36,525 bases of DNA from Anaerolineae bacterium (GCA_016788625.1 JAEUQX010000252.1:1-36525), one strand, 5' to 3'; counted from the first letter of the stretch, positions 1 to 7,932 are shown. The notes: generated by a model from the letters alone, not told the origin. A program made the numbers and translations.

Positions 1-714
1 AACGTCGTGTTTATGGTCAACAACCCTTCAGGCCCCGCAGTGTATATCGATGCGCTCGGCAAGGAACGGGTCATGCTGGGATTCGTATTTGGGGCAGGTC
101 GACGGGAAGGGACTGTCATTCGCGGAATCACGCCGAAACTATCTCGCTTACGCAGGAGCGGCACACCTTTTGGAGAGATCGATGGCGAGATAACGCCCAG
201 GCTGATCCGCCTTGTCGCTATCCTGAACCAGGCTGGTTTTCATGCCGAACTCTCCAGACAGATTGTCGATTGGCAGGCGACACACGCGGGGCCTATCACA
301 TGTCTTGCCCTGCCCATCATGAAGTACAACCTCGACATGAAGGCTTTGGCAGCGTCACGAAGCGATCTCAGCTTGATGGTTGACGCCATGCGCGAAACGC
401 TGGATGTACTCCAGGCGGTCGGTTATCGGATCACCCCCGGCGCTGTGTCCGTCATCCGGCTCATTCCGCGTTTTCTGATCGTCGCAATTCTGCAGCGGAT
501 GCTGCCGAGCCGGCTGATGGAGGTTGGCGCGGTCTGGCATGTTTCGCAAGCTCCCGATGAAATGCTACAGCTCGCGACAGAGGTTGAAGCACTCGTTGAG
601 CAATCAGGTCTGCCCGTCCCATCGCTGAGGAAACTGCTCAGGATGAGAGCGCAGTTGACCCAAATGAACACAGATCCGACATCAGATATGTTCTCGCGAC
701 AGTTCACAGTGTGA
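1..714 (+). CDS. Ketopantoate reductase family protein (PanE/ApbA-like), 5'-truncated
   Basis: The reading frame is open from base 1, so the start and the N-terminal Rossmann nucleotide-binding half lie outside the window. What remains looks like the middle and C-terminal helical domain of the 2-dehydropantoate 2-reductase family: an NNPSGP segment near the start, an ALGKERVMLGF stretch, TPFGEIDG, and a long helical C-terminus. In related proteins the helix entering the second domain reads about W-x-K-T-H, with the catalytic lysine. Here it reads WQATH, so that lysine appears to be alanine. Without it, true ketopantoate reduction is doubtful, and a different carbonyl substrate or a non-catalytic role is possible. 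The gene ends 22 bases before a methyltransferase-family gene and is probably its operon partner. The family assignment is fairly sure; the substrate is unknown. Confidence 0.72.
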   Translation, partial: NVVFMVNNPSGPAVYIDALGKERVMLGFVFGAGRREGTVIRGITPKLSRLRRSGTPFGEIDGEITPRLIRLVAILNQAGFHAELSRQIVDWQATHAGPITCLALPIMKYNLDMKALAASRSDLSLMVDAMRETLDVLQAVGYRITPGAVSVIRLIPRFLIVAILQRMLPSRLMEVGAVWHVSQAPDEMLQLATEVEALVEQSGLPVPSLRKLLRMRAQLTQMNTDPTSDMFSRQFTV

Positions 715-736
715 TCGTTCGAGAAAGGATCGAAAC

Positions 737-1468
737 ATGAACACCCCTGTGGCCCATAACACCAGCTCAGGAGAATCCACACCAGCAATTGACTGGAAGG
801 TCGTCCTTCGTTTCGCAATCATAGCGCTGCTGATCCCGTTGGTGCTGTTCATCACTGCCGGGCGCATCGATTGGTGGCAGGCCTGGATGTATACCATCCT
901 GACAGTCGTAGTTTCGCTCGTCAGCCGCTATATCCTGTACCTGCAAAACCCGGACTTGATCGCCGAACGCGCCCGTTTCACACAGTCGGAGGGCATGAAG
1001 GACTGGGATAAAGGCATCGTCATCCTGATTGCCATCGTCGGGCCGCTTGCCTTCATGATCACTGCCGGACTCGACAAACGGTTCGGGTGGTCGGCAGAAG
1101 TGGCGCTTCCGGTGCAGCTTGGCGCGCTCATCGTTTTCTTGCTCGGGTACGCGTTCTCTACGTGGGCTTTGATCGTGAACAAATACTTCTCATCGGTGGT
1201 TCGCATCCAGACCGATCGTGGACACACCGTCGTGACCGCCGGCCCCTACCGCCTGGTACGGCATCCGGGCTACAGCGGCGGTATTGTGGCCTGGCTGGCC
1301 TCGCCGTTCCTGTTGGGCGCGCTGTGGTCATTCGTCCCGGTCGCGCTGGTCATCCTGCTGTACATCGTGCGCACGGCGCTGGAAGACCGCACGCTGCAAA
1401 ACGAACTTCCCGGCTACAAGGAATACGCCCAACGCGTCCGCTACCGTCTGCTGCCCGGTATCTGGTAA
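737..1468 (+). CDS. Isoprenylcysteine carboxyl methyltransferase (ICMT/PEMT-like) family membrane protein, copy 1
   Basis: A 243-residue integral membrane protein with about five to six hydrophobic segments. The C-terminal signature GPYRLVRHPGY (residues 169-179) is the SAM-binding region of the ICMT/phospholipid methyltransferase superfamily. It is followed by a hydrophobic hairpin and an ALEDRTL...LPGYKEYAQRVRYRLLPG tail, which is also typical. Bacterial members methylate lipids or small hydrophobic acceptors, since bacteria generally lack prenylated CaaX proteins; the acceptor here cannot be read from sequence. The start at 737 is preceded by GAGAAAGGA at good spacing. It lies 22 bases after the PanE-like gene and 43 bases before a paralogue with the same architecture. 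The 3' end is almost identical in DNA to that paralogue. Confidence 0.85.
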   Translation: MNTPVAHNTSSGESTPAIDWKVVLRFAIIALLIPLVLFITAGRIDWWQAWMYTILTVVVSLVSRYILYLQNPDLIAERARFTQSEGMKDWDKGIVILIAIVGPLAFMITAGLDKRFGWSAEVALPVQLGALIVFLLGYAFSTWALIVNKYFSSVVRIQTDRGHTVVTAGPYRLVRHPGYSGGIVAWLASPFLLGALWSFVPVALVILLYIVRTALEDRTLQNELPGYKEYAQRVRYRLLPGIW

Positions 1469-1511
1469 GTGGTTGCTGTGGAAGCAGCCAACGTCTCCGA
1501 GGAGTCATAAT

Positions 1512-2228
1512 ATGAATGCCTCAGTCTCTACTCAACAAACCGACCCGAAATCCAGGCCGCGCACATTGAAGCTCTTGCTGGCGGCGGTCATCTACGCGCT
1601 GGTGCTGGCGGTAGTGCTGGTTCTTTTGTCTGGGCGCGTTGATTGGCTCATGGCGTGGGGCTTGGCTATTGTGATGGGGATCACGACGGGCGTCACGATC
1701 CTATTTGCCCCGGCGGATCGCGAATTTATCGAAGAACGCACGCGAATCAAGGCCGATGTCAAAAGTTGGGATAAGCCGCTCGGGGTGATTCTCAGCGTCG
1801 CACCATTTGCCGTGTTCATCGTCGCAGGGTTGGACATGCGCTATAGTTGGTCGTCTCCAGTTGCCGCTGCTGTGCAGGTCGGTGCACTGGTCATCGTGTT
1901 GGTTGCGCAGTTGGGTTACGCCTGGGCGATTGCGTCAAACAAGTTCTTTGCACGCTTTGTCCGCATCCAGAAAGAGCGCGGACACACCGTCGTGAGCAGC
2001 GGCCCGTATCGCTTTGTGCGCCATCCCGGCTACGCCACCGGCTTGTTGACCATTCTGGCGGCAGCCCTGGCACTGGGCTCGCTGTGGGCGCTCATCCCCG
2101 GTGGATTGGTTGTGCTGCTCGGCATTCTGCGCACGGCGCTGGAAGACCGCACGCTGCAAAACGAGCTTCCCGGTTACAAAGAATACGCCCGGCGCGTGCG
2201 CTACCGACTGTTACCGGGGGTGTGGTGA
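1512..2228 (+). CDS. Isoprenylcysteine carboxyl methyltransferase (ICMT/PEMT-like) family membrane protein, copy 2
   Basis: A 238-residue paralogue of the preceding gene, with the same hydrophobic profile and the same SAM-site signature (SGPYRFVRHPGYATG) and C-terminal LPGYKEYARRVRYRLLPG. The frame is open further upstream, back into the previous gene. ATG at 1512 is chosen because GAGGAG sits just before it and the upstream extension is a shadow of copy 1. N-terminal sequences of the two copies differ much more than their C-termini, and one 37-base block is identical (1368-1404 and 2128-2164). This fits an older tandem duplication with later gene conversion or strong constraint on the catalytic tail. 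The two products may act on different acceptors or work as a pair; neither can be decided here. Confidence 0.85.
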   Translation: MNASVSTQQTDPKSRPRTLKLLLAAVIYALVLAVVLVLLSGRVDWLMAWGLAIVMGITTGVTILFAPADREFIEERTRIKADVKSWDKPLGVILSVAPFAVFIVAGLDMRYSWSSPVAAAVQVGALVIVLVAQLGYAWAIASNKFFARFVRIQKERGHTVVSSGPYRFVRHPGYATGLLTILAAALALGSLWALIPGGLVVLLGILRTALEDRTLQNELPGYKEYARRVRYRLLPGVW

Positions 2229-2385
2229 AAGGCTGGAAGAAGTGGGGGGTAGACTCACTCAAGCCACAGCATTTGCGAAATCTGACCCGCTCGTTTCTGA
2301 AGCAGTTCAGTAACCTGCTGATCGACGTTCTGATCTTTTCTGTCTCGATTTCCGCCCTGGCGACAGGCTAGCTCAGGGAGCATAT

Positions 2386-3387
2386 ATGGACACAACCCGT
2401 ATACCCATTGAATGGCTGCTGGAGGATGATCCCTTCATTGCTTATCGAACGCGCCTCGACCTGTTGGGGCAGTCGGAGCATGATACAGCGGTGGAGTCAT
2501 CGCGGCGGATGATGCTGCGTGACCCTAAGCTGCAAGACCTACTCGCGGATTTGTCAACCTGGCCCGGCGTCGTCATCGCTAGTCACAAGAGCGCGAACCA
2601 GCCGTTCCACAAGCTGAATTTCATCGCCGACCTGGGCTTCAGGGCGAATGATGCACCTGTTGCGGAGATCATCCCACGCATCCTGCAGCATCAATCGAGT
2701 GAAGGCCCCTTCCAACTACCGATGAATATCCCGACTCATTACGGTGGCAGCGGTGATGATCAGTGGGCGTGGGCGCTGTGCGATGCTCCACTGCTGGTGT
2801 ATGCGCTCATCAAGTTCGGGCTGGAAGACACGCCAGAAGTCCAGGCAGCCCTCCAACACCTGCTCGATCTGGTGCGTGACAATGGCTGGCCGTGCGCCGT
2901 ATCGAAAACGCTTGGCAGTTTCCACGGGCCGGGGCGCAAGGACGATCCCTGCCCGTTCGCTAATCTGGCGATGCTCAAAGCATTGTCACAAAGTCACGTC
3001 TGGCGAGACAGTCAGGCGACTCGAATTGGCGCGGAGACGCTGCTCTCACTCTGGAGCGAAAGCACTGAGCGTCACCCATACATGTTCTTCATGGGCACAG
3101 ATTTCCGCAAACTGAAAGCGCCTCTGGTATGGTACGACCTGCTGCATGTGCTCGACGTGCTCTCGTGTTTTCCCTGGCTGGCACAGGATACGCGGCTGCG
3201 CGACATGCTGGACCTGCTCCAAAGTAAGGCTGACGCGCAAGGACGCTTCACTGTCGAGTCGGTTTGGACGGCATGGAAAGCGTGGGAGTTTGGGCAAAAG
3301 CGTGTGCCATCGAGATGGTTAACACTGCTTGCATGGCGTGTTATCCAACGCATCGAGAACGCGCGTATCGAAGGACACAGGAGATGA
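2386..3387 (+). CDS. Alpha-alpha toroid (terpenoid cyclase/prenyltransferase-like) protein of unknown function
   Basis: A soluble 333-residue protein made almost wholly of helices. The spacing and motifs recall the squalene-cyclase/prenyltransferase toroid fold: LLEDDPFIAYRTRLDLLG at the N-terminus, a GGSGDDQWAWALCDAPLLVYALIKFG segment near residues 122-145, LLDLVRDNGWPC, and repeated Leu/Trp-rich helix pairs. I see no DxDD or QW repeats typical of true cyclases, so catalysis of terpene cyclisation is not supported. The closest description is a toroid-repeat hypothetical protein. GGGAG precedes the ATG at 2386. Its last codons overlap the start of the next gene (ATGA), which implies translational coupling with the adenylate-forming enzyme and perhaps a shared substrate or complex. 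A 157-base gap separates it from the methyltransferases; I see nothing definite in that gap. Confidence 0.6.
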   Translation: MDTTRIPIEWLLEDDPFIAYRTRLDLLGQSEHDTAVESSRRMMLRDPKLQDLLADLSTWPGVVIASHKSANQPFHKLNFIADLGFRANDAPVAEIIPRILQHQSSEGPFQLPMNIPTHYGGSGDDQWAWALCDAPLLVYALIKFGLEDTPEVQAALQHLLDLVRDNGWPCAVSKTLGSFHGPGRKDDPCPFANLAMLKALSQSHVWRDSQATRIGAETLLSLWSESTERHPYMFFMGTDFRKLKAPLVWYDLLHVLDVLSCFPWLAQDTRLRDMLDLLQSKADAQGRFTVESVWTAWKAWEFGQKRVPSRWLTLLAWRVIQRIENARIEGHRR

Positions 3388-4793
3388 TCAGCCGCCGCAA
3401 GATTCTTTCAACCGCTTGGGATGTATGGCGGACAAAAGTCGGCGGCAGTCCCTTACTGCTGGCGCGGCAGCAACAGCGCCTGCAGGCTATGATTGCTTTC
3501 GCCCGTTCGCATTCACCGTTCTACCAACAACTCTATCAGCATCTGCCCGAACACATCGAGCACCTGAGCGATCTGCCGCCCGTCACCAAACGCGTTCTTA
3601 TGGCGCACTTCGATGAATGGGTGACAGATAGACAGGTCAACCATAATGAAGTGAATGCCTTCATCGCAGATCGGGCTTTGATAGGTGTGCCTTATTTGGG
3701 TCGCTACGGAGTCTGGCGAACATCTGGGACAACGGGTTCGCCCGGTATCTTTCTGCACGATAGTGACGCAGTGGCTGCATACATTTCCCTGTTGTTGGTG
3801 CGTTACTACTTGTCGTGGGCAACGCCCCACGAATTCTGGCGGATGATGTGGCGGCACTGGCGTGCTGCTTTTGTTTTTGCGACGGGTGGGCATTTCGCCT
3901 CGAACACGTTTGAAGCCATCACACATCAATTGCGCCCCGGCTCTACAAAGACACCGCCTATTCTTTCGGCGCACCTGCCACTGCCCGATCTGATACAGGC
4001 GTTGAATGACATCCAGCCCGCGATCCTGGCAACTTATCCTTCCGTGCTAGAGGCACTCACCGGTGAACAGTCTGTCGGCAGATTGCGAATCCGTCCGCTG
4101 CTGATTGCGACAGGTGGTGAATGCCTGAAACCGTTGGTGAGGACACGTGCGGCTGAGACTTTTGGCTGTAAGGTGCGTGACACCTATGCTGCCTCCGAAT
4201 TCATGGGTATCGCTTTTGAATGTAATCAGGGGCGGCTGCACGTCAACAGTGATTGGGTCATCCTTGAGCCGGTGGATGCACAGTATCGCCCCTTAGACCC
4301 TGGCGAACCTCCACGCACCGTGCTGCTGACCAATCTGGTGAACCGTGTTCAGCCCATTATTCGTTATGAGATGGGCGACAGTGTGAGTTTCTGCGCTGAT
4401 CCCTGTGCCTGCGGCAGCCCGCTGCCAACGATTGCGGTCGAAGGACGTGACGATGAAATCCTCCGGTTTGAAACCGAGGCAGGCCAGCTTGTGGACATCG
4501 CGCCCCTTCCATTGCAGACGATACTTATGGTGATTGACGGCATCCAGCGCTTTCAACTCATCCAGACCGGTCCAAAAGTCCTGAAAATTCGCCTGGACGC
4601 GATGACCGCCGCTGATGCAGAAGGTGTCTGGCAGACGGCGATGAATGGTCTGCGAGCATACCTGGATTCACAGGGACTCTCCGCCGTCGCGCTGGAACGC
4701 TCGGACGAACGCCCAAGCCAGAGCGCCCTGAGCGGCAAGTTCCGTCATGTTTGGTCAGAGGTACACGCTCATCTATCTAAGACGATGGGTTAG
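3384..4793 (+). CDS. PaaK/CapK-type adenylate-forming enzyme (phenylacetate-CoA ligase-like)
   Basis: A 469-residue member of the ANL-type AMP-forming superfamily, nearest the phenylacetate-CoA ligase/CapK/F390-synthetase branch. The phosphate-binding loop is TSGTTGSPG (residues 113-121). Further on come YAASEFMG, the counterpart of the adenylate-binding motif, and a RYEMGDSVSF...CACGSPLPTIAVEGRDDEI block, the usual hinge region with a CxCG element. Such enzymes activate a carboxylate as an acyl-adenylate and usually pass it to CoA; the carboxylate here is unknown. The frame is open upstream, but ATG at 3384 overlaps the stop of the toroid gene by four bases and has AGGAG nearby, so it is the likely start. 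Coupling to the toroid gene and proximity to lipid-type methyltransferases suggest a small lipid or acyl modification pathway. That is inference. Confidence 0.8.
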   Translation: MISRRKILSTAWDVWRTKVGGSPLLLARQQQRLQAMIAFARSHSPFYQQLYQHLPEHIEHLSDLPPVTKRVLMAHFDEWVTDRQVNHNEVNAFIADRALIGVPYLGRYGVWRTSGTTGSPGIFLHDSDAVAAYISLLLVRYYLSWATPHEFWRMMWRHWRAAFVFATGGHFASNTFEAITHQLRPGSTKTPPILSAHLPLPDLIQALNDIQPAILATYPSVLEALTGEQSVGRLRIRPLLIATGGECLKPLVRTRAAETFGCKVRDTYAASEFMGIAFECNQGRLHVNSDWVILEPVDAQYRPLDPGEPPRTVLLTNLVNRVQPIIRYEMGDSVSFCADPCACGSPLPTIAVEGRDDEILRFETEAGQLVDIAPLPLQTILMVIDGIQRFQLIQTGPKVLKIRLDAMTAADAEGVWQTAMNGLRAYLDSQGLSAVALERSDERPSQSALSGKFRHVWSEVHAHLSKTMG

Positions 4794-5014
4794 CTTTGAG
4801 ATTCCATGATACTGGCACTTGTAGCGCTGGCTGCCGTACTGCGTCCGTCCATGCTTATGCTGTTGACTGCTGGCCTGACAATTGGGGACATGTGTTCATC
4901 CCACTACTTTGCCCCATTGACCACTCCCTTTGATTCTGTGCTCTTGTCGCCCTCACCGCATTTCGCTACACTCGGTATAACTAAATCTTAACTATTGCGG
5001 CGAGGAAACCAAGC

Positions 5015-5536
5015 ATGAGCGCGACACCCTCTGAGATCACCAGAACCAGCGCCGAAACCGAGTATGCCACCCTGCGCGAGGAAGTTCTTAAGCGCATCGA
5101 GTCGCGTCAACAGACGATCTCGATTGCTCTGACGCTGGCGGGCGCGTTCCTCGGCCTGGGCTGGAATGCCGGTCCGGTCGTCATCCTGTTGTACCCGCTG
5201 ATCGCGCTGCTGCTGGCCGTCGGTTGGGCGCAGAACGAGGTGTTCATCAAACAGATCAACGCCTACATTCGCGATCACCTGGAGGGGGAAAGTACCGGGT
5301 TGGGTTGGCAGCGCTACAGCGACCAGCGTATGTCGGAAATCCGCGTGTTCGGCTGGCCGGTTGAGGTATTGGCGATTGGCGGTATCTTCATTCTGACGCA
5401 GTTAATGGCTGTTGGGTTGGGTACCTATCGTTCCACCAGCAGCACGATTGAGATGGTGCTGCTGGCGCTGGATTTTGCAGCGATCTTTCTTCTGATTGGC
5501 CTGTTGGAATTCGTGCGCCGCCGGAGTCTGATTTGA
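5015..5536 (+). CDS. Small four-TM membrane protein of unknown function
   Basis: A 173-residue protein with a charged N-terminal helix (residues 12-35, EYATLREEVLKRIESRQQ) and then four hydrophobic segments at about residues 36-52, 55-72, 117-137 and 144-165. The first two form a hairpin, and a soluble loop with an SDQRMSEIR stretch separates the pairs. I recognise no family. GAGG lies nine bases before the ATG. The last codon overlaps the TTG start of the YjjX-like gene (TTGA), so the two are translationally coupled. The 221 bases upstream (4794-5014) hold a possible TATAAC -10 at 4976-4981 without a convincing -35, and nothing else I can name. Confidence 0.75.
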   Translation: MSATPSEITRTSAETEYATLREEVLKRIESRQQTISIALTLAGAFLGLGWNAGPVVILLYPLIALLLAVGWAQNEVFIKQINAYIRDHLEGESTGLGWQRYSDQRMSEIRVFGWPVEVLAIGGIFILTQLMAVGLGTYRSTSSTIEMVLLALDFAAIFLLIGLLEFVRRRSLI

Positions 5537-6069
5537 CGCGCCTCGTTGTTGCTTCGACCAACCCGGTCAAGATTCAGGCTGCACTGGCCGGGTTTCGTCT
5601 GTTGTTTCCTGCTGATGCTGTTCATGCAGAGGGCGTGTCTGTTCCATCTGGCGTCAGTCACCAGCCGATGAGCGACGAGGAAACGCTTGATGGTGCGCAC
5701 AACCGGGCGGTCAATGTGCGTGCTGCGGTGCCGGGCGCGGACTACTGGGTGGGCATCGAGGGCGGCATCGAAGAAAAGCACGGCGAGATGCTGGCCTTCG
5801 CCTGGGTCGTCATCCTCTCGGCGGAAGGGCGGGGTATCGGTCGCACGGGCGCGTTCTGCCTGCCGACGGAACTGGCCGACCTGGTGCGCCAGGGTGTCGA
5901 GCTGGGTGAGGCAGATGATCGCGTGTTCGGACGTTCCAATTCCAAACAGGCCAATGGCGCGGTGGGCATCCTCACAGGGGATGTGATCGACCGTACCGCC
6001 TATTATGTTCACGCTGTCGCGCTCGCACTGATTCCGTTCTGTAACCCCACCCTCACTTTTCCACGTTAG
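5533..6069 (+). CDS. yjjX: Inosine/xanthosine triphosphatase (non-canonical purine NTP phosphatase), YjjX family
   Basis: A 178-residue protein matching the YjjX/NTPase family from end to end. It has the opening RLVVASTNPVKIQAALAGF, then SDEETLDGAHNRAVNVRAAVPGADYWVGIEGGIE with the conserved nucleotide and metal acidic residues, and near the end KQANGAVGILTGDVIDR followed by the YVHAVALALIPF helix. The family hydrolyses ITP, XTP and related deaminated nucleotides to their diphosphates, keeping them out of nucleic acids. The likely start is TTG at 5533, overlapping the upstream stop by four bases; there is no suitable ATG before the first conserved strand. It is convergent with the response regulator, and the gap between them holds two hairpins. 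Confidence 0.85.
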   Translation: MTRLVVASTNPVKIQAALAGFRLLFPADAVHAEGVSVPSGVSHQPMSDEETLDGAHNRAVNVRAAVPGADYWVGIEGGIEEKHGEMLAFAWVVILSAEGRGIGRTGAFCLPTELADLVRQGVELGEADDRVFGRSNSKQANGAVGILTGDVIDRTAYYVHAVALALIPFCNPTLTFPR

Positions 6070-6204
6070 CGCCGCTGGTAAGCTGGCTGTCGCCGCAGGG
6101 GTAGTGCCGCAAAATGGCGCTGCTGTGGCTGGGGTGCGCCGCCACTATTGCAGACAGAAATTTTCACCCTGGAAGGATAGAGGAATTCAGAGCATTGGGA
6201 ATTC

Positions 6205-6228
6205 AGGGGCGCGATGCGCTGCGCCCCT
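6205..6228. repeat. GC-rich palindrome in a convergent gap
   Basis: Arms AGGGGCGC and GCGCCCCT (8 bp) enclose an 8-base loop. It lies between the convergent yjjX and response-regulator genes. There is no T-run on either side, so it is not a classical intrinsic terminator. The same arms and loop length recur at 22863-22884. Confidence 0.7.
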
Positions 6229-6245
6229 GGGTTAGCGCGTATGTC

Positions 6246-6267
6246 CTCAACATGGGGAAATGTTGAG
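6246..6267. repeat. Second hairpin in the yjjX/response-regulator gap
   Basis: CTCAACAT pairs perfectly with ATGTTGAG around a GGGGAA loop. It lies 26 bases beyond the response-regulator stop on the minus strand and could shape the 3' end of that transcript. No T-tract follows it. Apart from these two hairpins and a GAATTCAG direct repeat (about 6183 and 6199), I see nothing in the 6070-6292 gap. Confidence 0.5.
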
Positions 6268-6292
6268 CAGTGGTACGGTTCTCGGCCCTGGC

Positions 6293-6979
6293 TCAGCGGT
6301 TGACGAAGCGATAGCCGACACCGCGCAGAGTCATGATGTATTCCGGTCGGTCGGGGTCAATTTCCAGCTTCTGACGCAGGTAATGAATATACAGCTTCAG
6401 GCTGTCGATGGCGTCGCCGTATTCCTCGCCCCATGCTTCGGTCACCAGTTCCGTGCGGGTGACGACGCGCCCCGCGTTGCGAACCAGCACGCCGAGCAGG
6501 TTGAATTCTTTCGGCGTCAGGTGCTTGAGTTCGTTACGCACCCACACTTCGCGGTTCATGAAGTTGATGCGGAAGTCACCGCCATTGAAGACCAGTTCCT
6601 CGCTGATATTCGGACGCGGCGAACGGCGCAGATGTGCCCGCACGCGCGCCACCAGCTCGTCATTTTCGTATGGTTTCACGATGTAGTCATCCGCGCCCAT
6701 CTCCAGACCGCGCACCACATCGCGTACCTCGCCGCGTGCCGTCAGGAAGATGATCGGCACGTCGGACATCTCGCGCAGGCGGCGGCAGACTTCCCAGCCA
6801 TCCATATCCGGCATCATGATGTCCAGCAGCACCAGCTCCGGCTGATGACGGTAGGCTTTTCGCAGACCGTCCTCCGCGCGATAGGCTTTGATGATCTCAT
6901 AGCCGCGTCGTTCCAGGAGGATGGAGATGAGTTGTACAGTGGTCTCTTCATCGTCAATGACGAGGATCTTTTCAGCCAT
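6293..6979 (-). CDS. OmpR/PhoB-family response regulator transcription factor (orphan)
   Basis: A 228-residue two-domain protein. Residues 1-120 form the receiver, with acidic pair D9/D10, phospho-acceptor D53 (in LVLLDIMMPDMDGWEV), T80 and K102 (in IVKPYENDELVARV). Residues 130-228 form a winged-helix Trans_reg_C domain: LTPKEFNLLGVLVRN, a recognition helix around DSLKLYIHYLRQKLE, and the closing GVGYRFVN wing. Phosphorylation by a histidine kinase should activate DNA binding. No kinase gene lies next to it, so its partner is elsewhere. GAAGGAAAG lies about seven bases before the ATG. The upstream region has a perfect palindrome and GGTTA/GGTTT repeats that could be its own binding sites. 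It is divergent from the PyrK-like gene. Confidence 0.93.
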   Translation of the reverse strand: MAEKILVIDDEETTVQLISILLERRGYEIIKAYRAEDGLRKAYRHQPELVLLDIMMPDMDGWEVCRRLREMSDVPIIFLTARGEVRDVVRGLEMGADDYIVKPYENDELVARVRAHLRRSPRPNISEELVFNGGDFRINFMNREVWVRNELKHLTPKEFNLLGVLVRNAGRVVTRTELVTEAWGEEYGDAIDSLKLYIHYLRQKLEIDPDRPEYIMTLRGVGYRFVNR

Positions 6980-7009
6980 TTCCGCTTTCCTTCTTTTGAC
7001 CCGCTGTTG

Positions 7010-7034
7010 AAAGGTTAAACCTTTTCTAACCGGG
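7010..7034. promoter_or_regulatory. Candidate operator upstream of the response regulator
   Basis: Positions 7010-7024 read AAAGGTTAAACCTTT, a perfect 15-base palindrome, 31-45 bases upstream of the regulator start. On the minus strand the same region gives GGTTAnnnnnGGTTT, two half-sites 10 bases apart, close to the roughly 11-base direct-repeat spacing used by OmpR-family dimers. Autoregulation is a reasonable guess, not shown. Confidence 0.4.
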
Positions 7035-7121
7035 ACGTTACAAAGACTTAACTGAATGTATCATGGTGTTATATAGCGCGCAAGTAGCCCGCCAGAACGG
7101 GTTTCCGCCGCAATATCCGAT

Positions 7122-7154
7122 TTGACAACTTCACGCTACAATCCCTGTCATAAT
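7122..7154 (+). promoter_or_regulatory. Possible sigma-70 promoter for the PyrK-like gene
   Basis: TTGACA at 7122-7127 is a perfect -35. A CATAAT -10 at 7149-7154 has an upstream TG (7146-7147), giving an extended -10. Spacing is 21 bases, longer than ideal, so the extended -10 may carry the activity. The start codon follows 28 bases later. Confidence 0.35.
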
Positions 7155-7182
7155 AGTTTCCCAACGTCGAGAAGCAGCACTT

Positions 7183-7932
7183 ATGAAAGAAGTCCGCGCC
7201 ATCATCGAACGAGTTACTCGTCTGAACGAGCACTACCAGCGTCTGCATTTGACTATCGAAGATTTTATAACGGAAATCAAACCGGGGCATTCCCTGCTTG
7301 TCCGGCGTTTGCCGGAACGTTGGGACCCGTACCTGCGCGAACATTGGTGGCCTGTCGGCATCCAGGGCGGCGCGCTGGTGATCGAACGGCCTGGGAATAT
7401 CATTTACGAACCGGGCGAGGTTGTATCCCTGCTGGGTCTGGTGGGGCAGCCGTTCCGCTGGAAGCGCACACTGCGGCATGTGCTGCTGCTGGCCTACGAC
7501 TGCGCGCCCACGCCGCTGATCATGTCGATTCCCGCGCTGCTGAGCAACAGCGTGAGCGTTACATTAGTGCTTTCCGGAAGCGCCGCGCTGTATCCGACCA
7601 AACACCTGCCGCCGGAAGTCGAGGTGTTCCAGGCTGACGATCAGCTTGCCTGGCCGAACCGGGTGATGTCGGTAGGTTGGGCGGATCAGGTGTTTGCGGT
7701 CGTGAATGCGGACGACGAGCTTAAGCACTTTGGCATGGTCTGGAAGATCTTCAGCGGCTTGCGCTCAGAAATCCCCAAAACCTACTTATACGGAGTATTT
7801 CAGGCAATCCAGCCGTGCGGTGTTGGCGCGTGTCAGGCGTGCCTGGTCGCTCAGAAGGGCAGTGAGAGCAGCCTGATCTGCCTCGACGGCCCCGCGCTGG
7901 ACATGACAACCCTGCCGCTGGAGAGCAGCTAG
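7183..7932 (+). CDS. PyrK-like FAD/[2Fe-2S] electron-transfer protein
   Basis: A 249-residue protein that resembles the dihydroorotate dehydrogenase B electron-transfer subunit. The N-terminal half is a ferredoxin-reductase-like barrel (residues 1-98), the middle a nucleotide-binding domain (HVLLLAYDCAPTPLIMSI, about 99-180). The C-terminus carries a clear [2Fe-2S] site with C212, C217, C220 and C233 (C-x4-C-x2-C-x12-C) followed by LDGPALDM, as in PyrK. The usual FAD-binding R-x-Y-S/T and pyridine-nucleotide GGG motifs are weak or absent, so NAD(P)H oxidation is uncertain. PyrK normally pairs with PyrD, but no pyrD or other pyrimidine gene is nearby. It may serve PyrD from elsewhere or another oxidoreductase. 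Confidence 0.75.
   Translation: MKEVRAIIERVTRLNEHYQRLHLTIEDFITEIKPGHSLLVRRLPERWDPYLREHWWPVGIQGGALVIERPGNIIYEPGEVVSLLGLVGQPFRWKRTLRHVLLLAYDCAPTPLIMSIPALLSNSVSVTLVLSGSAALYPTKHLPPEVEVFQADDQLAWPNRVMSVGWADQVFAVVNADDELKHFGMVWKIFSGLRSEIPKTYLYGVFQAIQPCGVGACQACLVAQKGSESSLICLDGPALDMTTLPLESS

Noticed and set aside
4806-4991. Small hydrophobic open frame of 61 codons
   Set aside because: No ribosome site, no conserved pattern, and the second half does not look like protein sequence.
6260-7018. Plus-strand open frame of 252 codons
   Set aside because: Antisense to the response regulator, which is unmistakable on the minus strand.
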